A stretch of DNA of 64,000 bases from Lycocorax pyrrhopterus obiensis (Eukaryota; Chordata; Aves; Passeriformes; Paradisaeidae). The notes below the pieces were generated by a model. It did not search any database. It was not told the origin of the DNA and worked only from the letters and a program-made list of their open reading frames with translations. This document shows, piece after piece, positions 23,201-38,200 of the stretch. How positions within the stretch are numbered: position 1 is the first letter of the stretch; every line of letters begins with the position of its first letter. The position numbers and the translations under genes were made by a program. The stretch is taken from the NCBI GenBank assembly GCA_014706295.1, contig JACSVZ010000002.1:20684994-20748993 (forward strand). Reading direction: 5' to 3'.

Positions 23201-26200
23201 GGGACTTTAAGTACAGGATGCTTCCTGTTCCTCATGCTGTCTTTGGCTTCCAGCGAGGAGTATGGGTCATAACCCATACCCACTCAAGGTGGGTTATGCA
23301 ACCAACGATCAAACTGGAAAAATTCAAAAGACAAAACTGTGGGATGCACTAAGCTACCAAAAAAGTGTGTACATTGAGGTGATCTTACTAGCTTTAATTT
23401 TGCTCAAATACCAAGCAGAAAACCATTGTTTAAAATCCATGTTTCAGCACAGGCTGGACAAACTTGTTACTGAATCAACATTCAACGGCTGTGCTGTTAT
23501 GGTTTCCTTGGTTTTTAACATCCAAACCAGCTGGAGTATTAGCTAGTTCATATGTACATAACCCATGCTGCAGTTCTGATGACAGTACTGGGTATTCTTC
23601 TGTTCCTGAAATTGGATCACATTTGATGTCATCAAAGATTTCCATTGATATGACCAAGGACGGGTACTTTGGTGTAGGGCATTGTGAATGATTATTTTAC
23701 AAAAGATGGGTTCTTTTGCATAAGTCTTTTCTTTCTTTTTTTCATTCTCAAAGTCTTCTCTATTGTTTTTTGGAAATAGGATATTAAAATTTTACAGTTG
23801 TCCTTAATCCAAGACCATATTGGAGATTTTCAAGGCTTTTAGCAATAGAGGCTTTAAAAAAATATTTTAAAAAGAGGAAACCAAATTTTGTATAAAATTT
23901 GCTGCCTAAATCTCCGTGCTTACAGCACTCCCAGGCTTATTCATCAGACTTAAGCCTGGAACTAGCTTTGCAAGGGCACTTTAGCTGAAAAATGATGCAT
24001 TAACGGAGCTATGGGGAAGAAAAAGTTTCTAGAATTGCAGTGAAATAAATGAATTAATAATCCCTGGGCAGTAGATCTCTTTCTTTTTCTGACTTAGCCT
24101 AGTGTCAGTAATAGCTGTGTAATACAAATATTATACAGTCTGAAAATCTCATTAAGTAGGTAGATAAACACACCCATTTACAGAAGAGGAAATTAATCTC
24201 AGAGGGGTTGTGCAGCAGAAATTGAGTATTACAGCCAGCCACCTTCAGCAGGAGAAACTTGAAGCTGCCTGTGTCCCATTATTCACCTGCCAGTGCCACC
24301 AGAAGTCTGCCTGCTAACAAGACTGCAGAGAAGCTGCTTGACTTCTTCTCCTGTTTGTCCATCTGTTAAATGGAGAGAACGCTTAGATGCTTCTCAGGCG
24401 CGGTGTCAATTTTATGACATCACTCTATTATCCTCAAGTTCTGAAGAACAGGCATGCATATTTATAAGGGATTTAATGTCTTATGCTTCAGGGCATAAAC
24501 TAACCTCTAATTAATAAGGCTCAAGAGCAGCTTCTCCTGGGGTAGGTAATTTTTCAGAGAAGCTTTCCTGTGTTTTCTTTTGCAGCTTTTGCTGTTGGCT
24601 TCCATCATGCTGCTAGTGGAGTGAAGGAATATGTGATCTGAGCCAGTAACTCTTATGTTCCTAGAAGACAGCGCTGTGTGCCAAGGAGTACACATCCATT
24701 CTCATTGTAAGCTGCTCTCCCAGCAGATCCAGGCCAAATAAAATAATATAAATTAGAAGTGCAACGCAGGAAAGAAATACTTCTCCTTTTATTTGGCAAA
24801 AGGGCTGCAGCTGACAGCCATGTCTGGCACAAACTACAGTGGTTTTTGCCAACTCAGTGTTGGAGAGCAGAGTGCAGGAGTCCAGGTTGACCCTCTACTA
24901 CTAGGCTCAGCTTTGTCATGCAGCTGTGCAGTATGTGTCCCTTTGTTGTCAGAGGGCTGCCCATTCCCAAATGGCTCCCTCTAAAGCTGCTCTGCTGTGC
25001 AGGCTCACATGCTCTTGGCTAGGTTGCTATCTGGCATTGCTCAGTGGTTCTTGACAGCTATGTGATGTTTACACATGCATTTCTCAAAATCAAGAAGAGC
25101 CAGGAAGCAAGTACAAGCCATGACATTCTCTTTAATACCTCCCATATCCACAGTTGCTCTGCTGTGGTTGATTTTTGTCCAGACTCTGTCAGGGAACCAA
25201 TCTCCTGGCATTTCACTTATTTTAGCATCCATAATGGTGACATCAGCATTGCCAGATATAGGCTGCCCTCAGAGGAGCGAGTGCAAGCACTTGGTTCATT
25301 GCTCTTGAAATCTAGTTAAGATTTATTGTGCCCCACAGTAGTATTTGTCAGTCCTTGTTAAAGAGGCTTTATCTAACTTCACAATAGAAGCTATCAAAGG
25401 TGAGTTACCGGAAGTGCTGTAAGTAGCATCCTGCTAATAGTGATTTTGGGAGTCTTCTCCAACATTTACTGCTAGGGACATATTAAAAACTTTTTTTTCA
25501 GACTTTTTCTTTATGAAATTCATCTTCTCTTGACCTTTTTAAAATTTCTTTTGGTCTTTACAGCTCTACAATCATCTAGCATCTCCACATTATGCCTTTG
25601 TTTCTAAGCCCACCTGAATTCTTCCTCCCTTTTCAGATTTACATCAGCTCTAACTTGTTTTAGACAGAGCAAGTCCTTGGATTTCTTGATTGTAAGCGAG
25701 AAACTTGGTAGAAACTTGGACAGGTAGGGGAAATAATCTCACAGCTGCCTGGAAGGGTCATCCTTAAAGCTCTAGGAAAAAAAGCTGTGCCTGGGTAGGT
25801 TCCTCTGCAAAGGGTCTTCTAGCTACAGTCAGCAGAGTCTCAAGTTCCCTAGGTAGCCTGAATATTAATTATTATATTCGTATTCTTCAAAGGTTTTCCA
25901 CTTTAAAGAAATGTTTCATTAGTGCAACAGATTACAGAGCCCAATTAAGTGCAAGCTGTAATTGTTTTTTACACCTCCACCTCTCTCTGCTTTACAGACT
26001 TTTAAGCTTGATTTATTCTCATTTGGGATATACATAAATGGTATCAAATAATCTGCAGGTTTTCAAAATAGTTGCGACTCCAGTTTTTGCAGAAAGCTAC
26101 AAAATAGTTAAAACAGCCCTCAAAATGAGGGGAGAGTGGTTACAGAGAAAGGCTGAGCATATGCTGTGTTTCAGAGAAGCCTCTGAGCATTGTATTTCTG

Positions 26201-29200
26201 CACTATCTGACTGAGCTTGAAGCCTGGCAAAGCAATGCAACAGTGCTTCAGGACTGGTATCACACTGGAATAGTGAGCTGTGGGTACTGGGCCCTCTCCC
26301 CATGGAAAGACCATTCCAGACAAACCTTATTTGCATCTCATAATGAAGGGAGAAGGATATTCCTAGGTGTAAAATACAGATTTAAAATTCCTGCTGTTAC
26401 ACTGCAGTTTAGCTGGCACAATGCTCCCTCCAACCAAAATATTTTAAATTTTTTTCTTTTTTAAAGGACCATTACTACTTTAAAAAAGAACATAGACTCT
26501 TGAAGAGTTAAAAGATCAACCATTTTCATAGTCCTGTTATTTTCCCTCTGCCTTTTTATTCTACTTGACCTCTATTACCCTTTTCCCACTTTAATATCTC
26601 TTCTTAAAAGTGTGTGTTAAACATTCCTGCAGATTATAGAATCCCACTTCTTGAAGAGATTAGTTTTGTTGCAAGCTACACTCTAACCCATGTAACAGCA
26701 TTGCTTATTACATTAAACCCGCTACAGTACTGCAATGAACCCCAGCTGAAACACAAATAAAACACACTGCAAGGTCAATTTATACTTATATAAGCTCGCA
26801 CCACCGCATAATCAATAGCTTTTCTAACACTAAACAGATCAATATTTCTGCTGTAATCTCTGAAATCTTCCAGTTTACAAGAAAATACACAGAACTCTGG
26901 GACTGCAGAGTGGTTTAAGAGTATATTTGCTGCACAGATTTAATAGATCATATGTAAAATAAAGAGTATATATCCAAAGACATATTTTATTTCAGGAGAG
27001 AAAAAGCTGGGTGGAGAGATAGTAATTAGTGACAGTTCGAAGAAATGCTTGAATCTTTTAATTGGTCTACAGACTGTTATATACTTTTCTAAAGGTTGAA
27101 GGATTCCTATAAAGAGAACCTAATTTTGGATCAGTCTGAGCTAATTATGTCTTCATGGCAGACTCTTTAAATAGTCTTTAGTATGAAAATTTTATTACAC
27201 TTCTTATATATTCAGCCTTGATTTCAGATTCAACCCTTTTGGCTTTCTTTGTCTTAGACATTTATGATGTTACTTCATTTATAGACAATTCAAGGGCTGT
27301 CAGTGTAGCATTCCCCTTCAACGTGTTGTGTTTCAAATACCAGATTTAACCACTCTTTTCTAAAAGTTTGGAATATGTCATAATATGCCTCATTGCACTC
27401 TGATTGACACATTGACTTGCATTGACAAGAGCATGGAGAAACTTGTATCATTGTCTAGAGCCCCCAGTGCAGTACAATAAAATAATTGCTTGCTCATTAT
27501 AAAATATTACAGCAGTGGACATAGATAAAAAGTAGTCTTGGTGTTTGTAGTTGTGCCCTTGAAATTTTGCTGTTACATTGTGGATTTTTTTGTGGGTTCT
27601 TCTACTGTTACAACAGTCTCTGCAGTATGAAACCTCAAAGTCTTTGATGTCTTCACATGTACAGTCCAATAACTCATGACCTAATGATTACAAATATCCA
27701 AGCTAGATAAACTATTAAAACAAACTGTTAAGCAAGCACAAAACTTTTTCTGGTTTGTAGTAATCCATGGAGTTTCATCACTTGAATGCTTTGCCCTTTG
27801 TTCAAACAACATTATAAAACGTGAAGTGCTGTGAAATCCACTTAGCTTACAGGAGTTACAGCTTTAAATATTTGCTTGTTTCAATTTGCATTTGGTTCTC
27901 TTTTATGTGGTGTTTTTGTGTGTTGAGTGACTGAAGATCCACAAGGAGATATATCTGTGTAAGCATTGCTGGTGTCAATAATGTGCAGGTGCTTTATAAC
28001 AGGACTGATATGATACTGGTTTTGCAAACACTCACTTTATAGATGTTTGTAAATGGTGACTTAGAATCAAATAGATTTACACCATAATTGAAATAGTTTG
28101 TCCTGATCGCTATTAAAATACTCCAGTTGTTGAAATTTTGCACCTTGCCTAGGCAACCTGTTTCCATGTTTCCTAATACTGAACTTAAGCTTTCTTTAGA
28201 GAAAATTAAAATTATTTTCCTCACCCTTCCCACCATGGCCTTAAAGGACAGTTGAGCATCTATTATTTTGAACAACGTTTTGAATATTTTGATACTTCTG
28301 CAGTGTCTATCTCCATCTGTTTTTCTCCTCCTCCCACACCAGTTTAGTCCAATGTATAATGACAGTGAGATATTTCACACTGTTCTCAGCAGTGATGGAT
28401 GCCCTCAGCCCACAGATCCACAGGTACTGGTGTCATACTCAAGTGTAGTCTACACAAAAGAAATACTATTAATTTCACACAGTTTTGTCAGACTCTGTAG
28501 GCTCGCTGGGGCCACTGCACCGCCCCGAGGATCACAGTTAACTGTGTTGGCCCAGTGGTCCAGCTGTAGGCTGAAATATCCCAATTCCAGTGGCATACTT
28601 TCTTGCCTGTGTCCCAAAGTAATGCTGTGTAAAGTCTGGGTGCAGAAGCAAGTGCCTTTTCATACCAGACATGTATCTGAGTAAAATATTTTAAAACATA
28701 TAAAACAAAATCACTTATCTAAGCATTTTTAATGGAAAAGGTTTGGAGAAATGGGAAGTTTTTAAACTCTGCAGAAGCTTTTTACATGAAGACAAATTTC
28801 ACCCTCATTATAGGTTCTTCCCATTTCACTCAGAGTAAGGGCAGTGCTGGCTTTTGAACCAGCAGAGAGAGTCTGCTAACCTGTGACTAACTGTTGATTG
28901 TTTTAGCCTTTATGGTTGGTCCATGCTGAGTTGTTGAAGATGTTGAGATGTTTGCAGTATCTTCAGGATATGTGCACACTGTGACTTGTCAGCAGACACT
29001 TGCAGCCTGTACACAAGGCCTGAATCAGCTAAAATGCATATATTCGTACTAGCACAGAACCAAGGTAGCTAATTTTGCTGCTATCTTAGCTCCAGAGCAA
29101 CTGCAGGAGCTGCAAAGAAACTGTATCAGCATATCTAGAGCCTGCATATTCTACTAAATAGAGTGGACTATCCATGTCCAGTGTTTGTAATGCAGAAAAG

Positions 29201-32200
29201 TTTGCAAGCATGTAAGCAAGGCAACAGCCCTCTGTTTCTGCCAGCAGTTCATCATGGAAAAACTGCATAGCAGTTGGAAAATAGCATTATTTGACTTGTC
29301 TCACAAGCCAAAACAATTTCGGTAACTGGCTTCGAGAAACCAGGATTTTCATAAGGTCTCAGTGGCCATGAACCTGAAGCAATTGTTTGGATGCCACATA
29401 GGCTCAAAATTCTGTACCAGCTGAATATAACTTGGGTCCTGCATCCTTCAGCCACAAAGGAAAAAATTCAGTGAAAGTATATGCTGAGCAACGAAAAATA
29501 TTCTTCAGTGCAACTTTGTGTGACTCTGTGTTGTCTAATATGATCAATGTCTAATATGATCAATGCAGACGAATGCAGCACATGGCTCCACTTAAGTTAT
29601 TGACTAAGATAATTGTGACTGTACTTAGTCCTGTGAGATATGTATTACCAGTCAAAATGGTGTAGTCTTCTTCCAGATTTTGAGTTTGTTCCTCAGTTAT
29701 TACAAATGACTTTTCTAGATAATGCAATCAACTCCCTTTCTGCTTATTTTGGCATAAGAAATATCTGTGTTTGGAGTTATGCCTCAGGATTTAAAAATAG
29801 CTCTTAGATATCACTCAGCTTCCACATCCATGCAGGAGAAATTGAGGAAAAGGCTTCTCCAAAGAAGAAACTGTCAGTAATAACCTCTACTACAGAGGAG
29901 ATATTTTCCAAAACTAGTGCCCTACAAAACTTGGGTGCTTTGACTCAAGCATCACCTTCAGTCTGGACTTGGGATACTGTGACTGGATCATAAACACCCT
30001 TTGTTCTAGGACAACCCCCCTGTCTCTGATAAAAGCTGGAACTTAAACCTTCTTACTGTAAGCTACGTTCATGTTCTGAGAGCTATGAGGTGGATGCTCA
30101 GCCTGTATAACAACGTATCTTCCAAGAGCTGCTTCTGTATCTCAGGGTTTTCTCCCAGTCGGAACAGACAACGTGAATCACTTTCCAATCTTAAAATAAA
30201 AAAAAAAAAAAAGCAAGAAAAAAAAAAAGCAGAGTTTGGCTTTAAGCTACAACTGTTTGGTGCTGTTAAGATTTTGACCATTGTTTTAAGTTTTGCTCTC
30301 CCCAGGTGGCACAGTAGACAAGTTAAAATGTCTTGGCTTTGCAACTCCTTACATATAGCACTTGTTAAAAGGCTTGTAGGATGCATGTGTTAATCTTATG
30401 AAGTAAATGCTCTTTAGTGAGTCATCACCTCCTGACAGACCAGATATGAATGACATTAATAGTCTGATGAAATTGCAGTAAAAGGTTGCTTGAACTGCCC
30501 AGTCTCTACCCCTTCCTCATCGTTTGCTGTCAGTGGTAGATGACCACGTGTCACAGTGTACAAAATCCTATGCGAACAGATTGCTGAATATGCTGCCATG
30601 GGTATTGCTGTCTGCAGGTTACATGCATTCCCACTGGAGCCCTGTACAGGGGTGCTTGGGCACAGTGGGATTCTGTGTCATGATTTGATCTAAGTAAAAG
30701 GTTTCTGTTGTTGCCATCAAATTTTTAGCATGGATGCTCTAAGAATGTTTGTCATTACTCAGTATGTATTATCTTGTTATTACTGTGTTTCTGGACTAGT
30801 TTAACTCTGTTTTACTTCCTCAGTGGATCCATAATATTAATTTAAACTATTGCTTTCTTATTAGTTCTGATATCTATTTTTCTTCCATGCTGTTTCTGCT
30901 TTTATTGAAGCACTCGTTCTTGTGGAATGAGTAATAAAAAGCAAAAACATGTCATCTCTATTAATGAATGGGATCTGTTATCAGTTTGCCTTTTCAGGGT
31001 CTGGTAGCCATTGCACACAAAAGAGCTGTTTTACTAAAGCTGGCAGGAATATTCTGTCATTATTCCTTCTCCTCTGAATGTCCAGTGGTTGACACAGATA
31101 ATATTTAGGCCTGCATCATTTAGCTTCAAGAAAATAAACAAGGAAATCAAAATTAAGGGTTATGTGATTCCTCATTTCCATGTGAGTGGCAGGGAGCAGC
31201 GAAGGACAGCTGCTTCCTGAGGGACAGGATGTGGGATCCAAACACAGTAACCCGGACAGCAGAGGAGAAACTGGCGGCTGGGCTCATCCCACCCCTAGCC
31301 AGGAATGGGGCAGCCCTCGCCCAGGCATGGGCACCTCCCTGGGGACAGGATGGACACAGCTGGAGACTGGCCCTGCTGTGGTGTTGCTGGGGCAGGGACT
31401 GATGGCTCTGGAAGGTTGAAATAGGGTCCTGGACCCTAGACAGGGTAGGAAAAGCCCCAGGGTGCTGGACAGGACTAGTGAGGCTTGGTGGTGCCCTTAG
31501 GACCTGACAGTGATATCTGAATCCTCTTACTGCTGCAGTATTTATTAAGATTAGAAAGAGCTGGTTACAGCAAAAAGTGTACAAGAAATAAAAGCAAGTG
31601 TGCTTCAGTCAAAAACAACTGATTCAGCAACATCCAGTGTTCCCAGACATCATCATTTGACTCTACTGCCTCATTGCTCCCCTTTTATTTTGCCATATAT
31701 TTAAAATAGGATACTATATATGCACAGAGCAATTGTTTTCTCTATGTAGGTACCTCCTAACCACAGAGCAGAGTCTCAGTTCCATCCCCACCCTTGGACC
31801 TAGTGGTTTTCATTGACCACCAATCTTCCCTGCCCCTTAAGGCTTGGAGCAGGGCAGTGGGAATCATCGTGTTTAAGGAGTGGAGTGGAATGCAGGTTAT
31901 GGAAATCTGAACCCTACTGGTTCCTCTTTCAGGAGTGACATTTCCTGGTTACTCTCCTAGAGTGATTATTTCAGATCTGTGCTACCCCAGCACTCAGTCA
32001 TTCCCAGTGTTCCTCATACATCTGGAAACTTCATCTTGGAGGAGTTTTAGAACTCAGTATTCAAAATGGGTTAATATATACCAGCAAGTCATCTGACAAC
32101 TGAAATGGTGCTCTTTTCTTTCCTTCCTTTGGTATTTTATGTATGACTCAAACCAACCTTCCCAAGCTTTTTTTTCCCCTCTCATTTTGACCATTTTTTC

Positions 32201-35200
32201 AAGAGAAGTGAGATTGAGAGTTATCCCAGACCTGTTCATAACATAAAAATGGGAAACATAATCTTTAGGTTCTTCCATGTGCTAGACTATGCTACAGTTC
32301 CATCAGAAACATTATTATTATTTATAATATTTTATAATATCTATAATATTTATTATAATAATTGGTATTTTTATTATTTTTGTTATTGTATTTTCTCTAT
32401 GTTGTTGATAAAGTGAAATGAAGCAACTTCTCTTACCTGTCTTACCGCATTAAAGTCAGCTGAATTTCAAGCAGAATTTGGCCTCTAATATTTAACTAGT
32501 TTCAACAGTTTGTTTTACTTTACACATTGAAACAGTATGAAATAATTTCTATTCCTTCGGCTCTAACTGTAATTTTTTTTTTCTTCTCAACCTTCAGTGT
32601 GGTATTTTCAAAATTCTCGGCAATTCTGTTATAAATGTATTTCCTTCTCTAAATTGTTATTAGTTCTCTTAGTGTCTCACCTGATGAGAAAGCTGTGTCC
32701 TAGCAATTGATACATAATGTCTGGCTATGAATATTTCAGCCTTACAGCCTGAAAATCAGATCCCATGGCAGCAGAGAGGACGTTGCTGCCTAAAGCAAAA
32801 TGAATTATAGTGTTTTGGGTCTGATTTCAACGGCCTGATGGGGATTTTCATTTCATTTCACTGTTAATAATGTACAATGTTTGCACACATAATATTTTTA
32901 TATGTTTGGAGGTAACAGGAATTGTAAGGTGAGTGGTAGTCTTCACTCCCACAAAAGGTTTGAGTGAATCTCTTGCATATTTATTTATTTAAGGACTTCT
33001 GCTAGGTGTTTTTGGGAGCCGCTAGGCTATCTGTCTCTACCACGTAGGTATCTGTCTTCTTTATGTGGAAGTTGTGATGTAATTTATTTAACACCTCTGA
33101 TAATGTGCACAGGAAAATTGTGATGAACAGTTGTAGAAATTAATTGTTAATTAATTGGCTTACAACCATCTAGCTGTTCACTAAGTACCATTGCTACTAC
33201 CTTCCATCACCTTCTCTTTTATTTTCTTTTTTTTTCTTCTCCAGCTTTCTAGTTTCTTAAAATCACTTGTTCTATCTTGAAGAAAATCACATTTTTAGTT
33301 CTTTGGGGACTGTAGTCTCTCAGTGTTTCTGTATTAATCTTAGCAATTAATAATATTGAGAAGATCAATTACAACTTCTTTTCGGTGGGAAAAGGAGACC
33401 AAGAGATAAAAACATTTGTCGGTTCGTGGTCTGATTAGTTTCTGAACATTTGCTGTGAAAATGCAAAGCAAGCCAAAAGAAATTACATCACAGAAGGTTA
33501 ATATAGCCTTTTGTTGCTAGTTAATTCAAACTGGTGTTCATTGATCTGGTTCTCTAGCACTGCTTTCCCACTTACTTGCCTGTCTTTGATCAGATTTTGT
33601 TTGTCTGGGTTTTTTGCAGGTCAGAATTAGCTTCCTGCTGTGATGCAGTTCACAATTTTATTGCTTCTCAAAACAACAGCCCACTGGGAAGTAACATGAG
33701 CTACGAAGTGGACAGTAAAAAGACTATCCTCATTACAGAGGACATTTTTAAGATGCTGCCTGTGGTAAGAACTGTATCTTTACTTGTTATTGTAATCACA
33801 GTATCATACATATATTTTGGGTTAGTAATTGAGATGCTTTGATTCCTCTGGAAGAGACCCATCAGCCCCTGCATGCACTTTATGCGCTTCTTTTTTCACC
33901 TTGCAAGGTGGGGTTTTTTTTGGTTTTTTTTAAGCCTTCCTCTGCAGTGGTAGAGGCATCTACAGGCTATCACAGATCGTAGATTGCAGGTAGAGTTGCT
34001 ACAGAGCACAAGCACTGCCTGGCTTGGCAGCCAGCTGAATTCAGGAGCAAATACTTTGAGAATGTTTGCCTTGCTTTTATCATTCCCATTTTTAAAGGCA
34101 TTTCAATCTGGAAGAACATTTCATATTCCTCATATGCCCATGCCATTTCCAGTGCAGGCTGGGGTATGTAATTTATGAAAGCTATTTTGGTGGTAAACCT
34201 GATACAAAATAGCACAGAACAGAGTAATTTCAGTTGGAAGGGACCCACAATGATCACATAGTCCAACTGCCTGACCGATTCAGGGCTGACCAAGTTAAAG
34301 CACGTTTTTAAGGACATGGTCCAAATGCTTCAGGCACTGACAGCTGGGCACATCAACCACCTCTCTAGGAAGCCTGTTTCAGCAATTGACCATCCTCTTG
34401 GTAAAGAAATGCTTCCTAATCTCATGTCTAAACCTCCCCTGGTGCAGCTTGGAACCACTCTGATGTGTCCTATTGCTGGATACAACGGAGACATGATTAG
34501 CACCTTTCTTTCCACTTCCCTTCCTCAGGAAGCTGTAGAGAGCAATGAGGTCACCCCTCTTTTTCTCCAAACTATGCAAGTCCAAAGCTCTCGGCCACTC
34601 TTCATAGGACATTCCTTCCAGCCCTTTCACCGGCTTTGTTACGCACTGGGGCAGGGGGTTTGCAGCCAGAAACACTGGTTGAGGAAAGGAATCAGACTTT
34701 GTAGCTCAGGATTACAATAGATGTACAAGAACTTGAGATGGGACAAAGTATTTGGTATTTGTAATTTGTATTTGGTTTCTTGAAGCTAAGAGCACATGTG
34801 AGCCCTCTTACCCATCTCTGACATTCTTGATTTGTGAGATCCCAGCTACCATGAGTCTAGTTCTTCCTAGTGCTGCTGTGGATCAGTCTTAACTGACTTC
34901 ATTGCAATAGACGATATAGTGGTTCCAAATTTAAACTGAAGAAAGAAAAAAGTTGTATGTTTTATGTGCACATATACATGCTAAGCTAGCCAGAATTGTC
35001 TGGCCTTTGTATTCTCCTCCTGTCCTTTCAGAATTAAACAAAATATTTGATCTTTTATTTTGTAATATATTGCCAGGCAATATGATATTTGCCACTTTTC
35101 CCACACTTTTTGCCTTGTTCATAACAGTGTCCGTTCTTGCTTTTCTTTGGGCAAGCTGATGAGAGAAGAAGGAAGGATAATGCTTTCCATAAGCAAGTTT

Positions 35201-38200
35201 TGACTCACTTTTACAACTGGATTTAATTTCTGCAGTCAAAGTATCCCAGCTGTTGGCCGCTGTTGAATGTCAGTTCTCCCACAGCAGAAGAGGTTGAGGA
35301 AGATATATGAAAAGTTTCTGAGACTGGGATAACAGCCAGCTATATTAACGTCAACCTAAATAGCCAACGATTTACATTAATTTGCTAGGTTGTAAACTGT
35401 GCTGGTTCTCAAGTGGATGCACTTAGCTCCCACTCAGCTTCCCCACTGCAAGACAGCAAGCTGTAACAAGAAGAGGAGCAGAAAGGGTGAACAGCCAGAA
35501 ATAGAAACCTCTTCATTGAGGCCTCCCATTCCCAAAGAGTTGAGCCAGGGCACATCATTATCCTTTACAGCACTTCAGGTTCCCCTGAATTCGTTGTTCT
35601 GCTTCAAATATAATTGTCTGATGACACAAGTGAGGAGAATTTGCGAAGTTACCTTCTGTTAGCTGAGAAAGTAAATGACTATATGACAACCCCCAGTCTG
35701 TTACAGTGCAAAGGAAAATGGGTAAATTTAAACTATCTTCAGTATAAATTAGTTCCTTAGCTTGTCAAGGTTTCAATTCACTACTAGATAGTTTTAGTGT
35801 TAAGTGTATTCAAAAGTTACCCAGTTTTAACAATCCAGTGTTATCCTCTCAAAGTTCTGATAGCAGAGGTAGCAGTTCTCTATCTGTTGGTGCCTGTTTT
35901 TGGCTCTTGGCTGTCCAGGTTTGGCAATTCTGTCTGCTAAATGATGAATGCTTTTACTGGGATTTACCAGATTAAACCTGCAAGAGCAAATAGACACAAA
36001 GAAACAATCAAAACATTTATAAAGAATTGGCTGCATCTTTTTATTTGTTTGCAGTCCTCTCCTCTTTCAGTCTATCCCTTCAAGAACTGTGCTGTGGTTG
36101 GAAATGGAGGCATTCTGAAAAATTCCAGCTGTGGAGCTGAAATCGATAGTTCTGACTTTGTGTTCAGGTAAGAGCTTCTTCATCTTCCTGAAGTGTGTCC
36201 AACATTTTTAAAAACTTGGCAGGGTTGGAAGTGTGCCAATGTCAGTTTGTAGCAATGAAGAAGGATCTTGACGATTCTTTATTTCTGCCTCTTTAAGGAT
36301 ACTTCTGCTTTGTAGTTTCCAGCTTTCTAATTAAAGAGCAGGCTGGATGGATACATGTATGATCAGTGATTTGAAAGACACCTTGCAGTGATGTGAAATG
36401 TGATTGTCTGAGAACCTGACATTTCTGGTCATTTAACAACCTTTAGGAATTTAATGTCACGTGTATATCTCTGGTTTAACAAAGTGTTTACTTAGCTGTA
36501 GTTTGGCTCACTCATGTGAATGCTGAAAGCCTGGCTGCAGAGAGATTTCTCAGTTTTCTGACAGTGTCTGTGTGAAAGCCTTGCTTTTTCACGGACGCTA
36601 TAGGAAAACAGTTGAGAAATTTTGTAAACTATGGTATTGTTATGATACCAAGGAGAAAATATCTGAAGTAAGTGTTGTTGGGTTCGGCCAATCCCTCTGG
36701 GGGGTGGTTGGTCAGAGAACCAATAACCTTATGTCAGTCCAGCGTGCTAAGGTATATAAGCAAATTTGTAAATTAATAAAGGGTCGGTTTCTTCTCATCC
36801 TAAACCGTCCATGTCACTTTATTCCTCGGTCTCTGCTCGCTAGCAACACACTCATGTAGTTTACTTAATTGCCCCGATATTTGTTTCGTCTTCTGTTACT
36901 CATTTAAAAAATTAAGCATCTGTTCAAGTAGGTTTTTTTATCTCCCTCTGTAGGCTGGGAGAAAACCAGGCACACTCCGAGTGTAATTTGGCCCACTCTG
37001 TCAGTATGTGACTTACAGTTTGTAGTTCATGCAAAGAAACAGCAACAGAGGGAAGGTTCTTCTCTCAGTGATGTCCAATCACACAGAATGCTAAATTTTG
37101 TTACCTTTTCTTACTTTTGCCTAATATTTAGGCTTTTGAAAATCTTTTTTAAAAGTCTTTCCAGTTAGACAACTGTTTTAATAAAAATGGGAAGTCTGTG
37201 TGCTAAGATGATAAACTTAGGAAGTGACTGAATTAAAAAATGCTTTCTTTACATTTTACAGAAATCACTGTTTCTGCGATAGAGCAAGTTATGCTGTTGT
37301 TAGAAGACACAGTAGAAGACTTTCAGCAGAAAAGTATTGTTTAGGCAAGAGGGGCAATATTTCCTAGCTGCTAGCATAGGGCTTTCATAGACTGGCTCCT
37401 CCTGGGATTTTGACTGTGCTCCTGATTTGCGATACAATTTATGAAAATGAGCTCTCTGTGCCCTATTTTAACCATCTGTACAGTAGATTAAATATTTTTA
37501 CTAGAAGTGCTGTAAGCCTTATTTAATATTTGTAAAGTGCTTAGACATCCCTGGGAGCTGACGTGAAAGTGTCATTGCACAAGAGAGGAATTTGTAAATA
37601 ATAACTGAAAAGCATTTCTGGCACACATCTGTTTAAGCAAATGTTTCTCAATTTCAGGTGTAACCTCCCTCCAACCACAGGAAACATTAGCAAAGATGTT
37701 GGCAATAAAACAAACCTTGTGACTGTTAATCCGAGTATCATAGCCCAGAAGTGAGTACTGCTGCAAATCTCTTTCTGCGCAATGGCATATAATTGTTTGA
37801 TGTGATTTAGATTTTCATGGAAATCCATTGGGATACCAGCATAGAGAGCAGTGCATGTAAACTACCTCATTAAGCCTTCATTTCCTTGTAAAATATGTAC
37901 TAGTCTAAATGGAAATCTATTAAACCTGGCCTTTTTTGTACCATAAAGGAGTCAGCAATACCTAGATTAGCAAGAGCCCCGGCTGATACTAGTTAACAAT
38001 TTATGGCAGAGTAAAATTGGTGATTGCAAGCCCAAGCCTCTTCTTTTTCCCCCCATGACCCTCATGACCTCAAGCATTTAGAAAGGAATTGTAATCATAA
38101 ATCAGGAAAGCCTGGAAATGTGTGTCTGACTCTATCAGCAGGTCTGTGAGCACATGTTCTTAGGTAATGTACTGAGAGGCTGTTCTGATGAGGGCTGTTT

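Larger units (their letters stand above)
21902..33619 (+). other. Intron 4 (about 11.7 kb, largest)
   Basis: Mostly unique AT-rich DNA. Contains a perfect 16-bp tandem duplication (29533), an A-rich run (30191-30230), a GC-rich patch (31186-31500) and a low-complexity AT stretch (32310-32390). I recognised no transposon or gene in it. Confidence 0.85.
36168..37657 (+). other. Intron 6 (about 1.5 kb)
   Basis: Splits sialylmotif L. Carries a sense solo LTR (about 36673-36848). No other feature recognised. Confidence 0.9.

Noticed and set aside
28268..28684. 138-codon + ORF in intron 4
   Set aside because: Hydrophobic start is tempting, but there is no recognisable domain, promoter or splice pattern.
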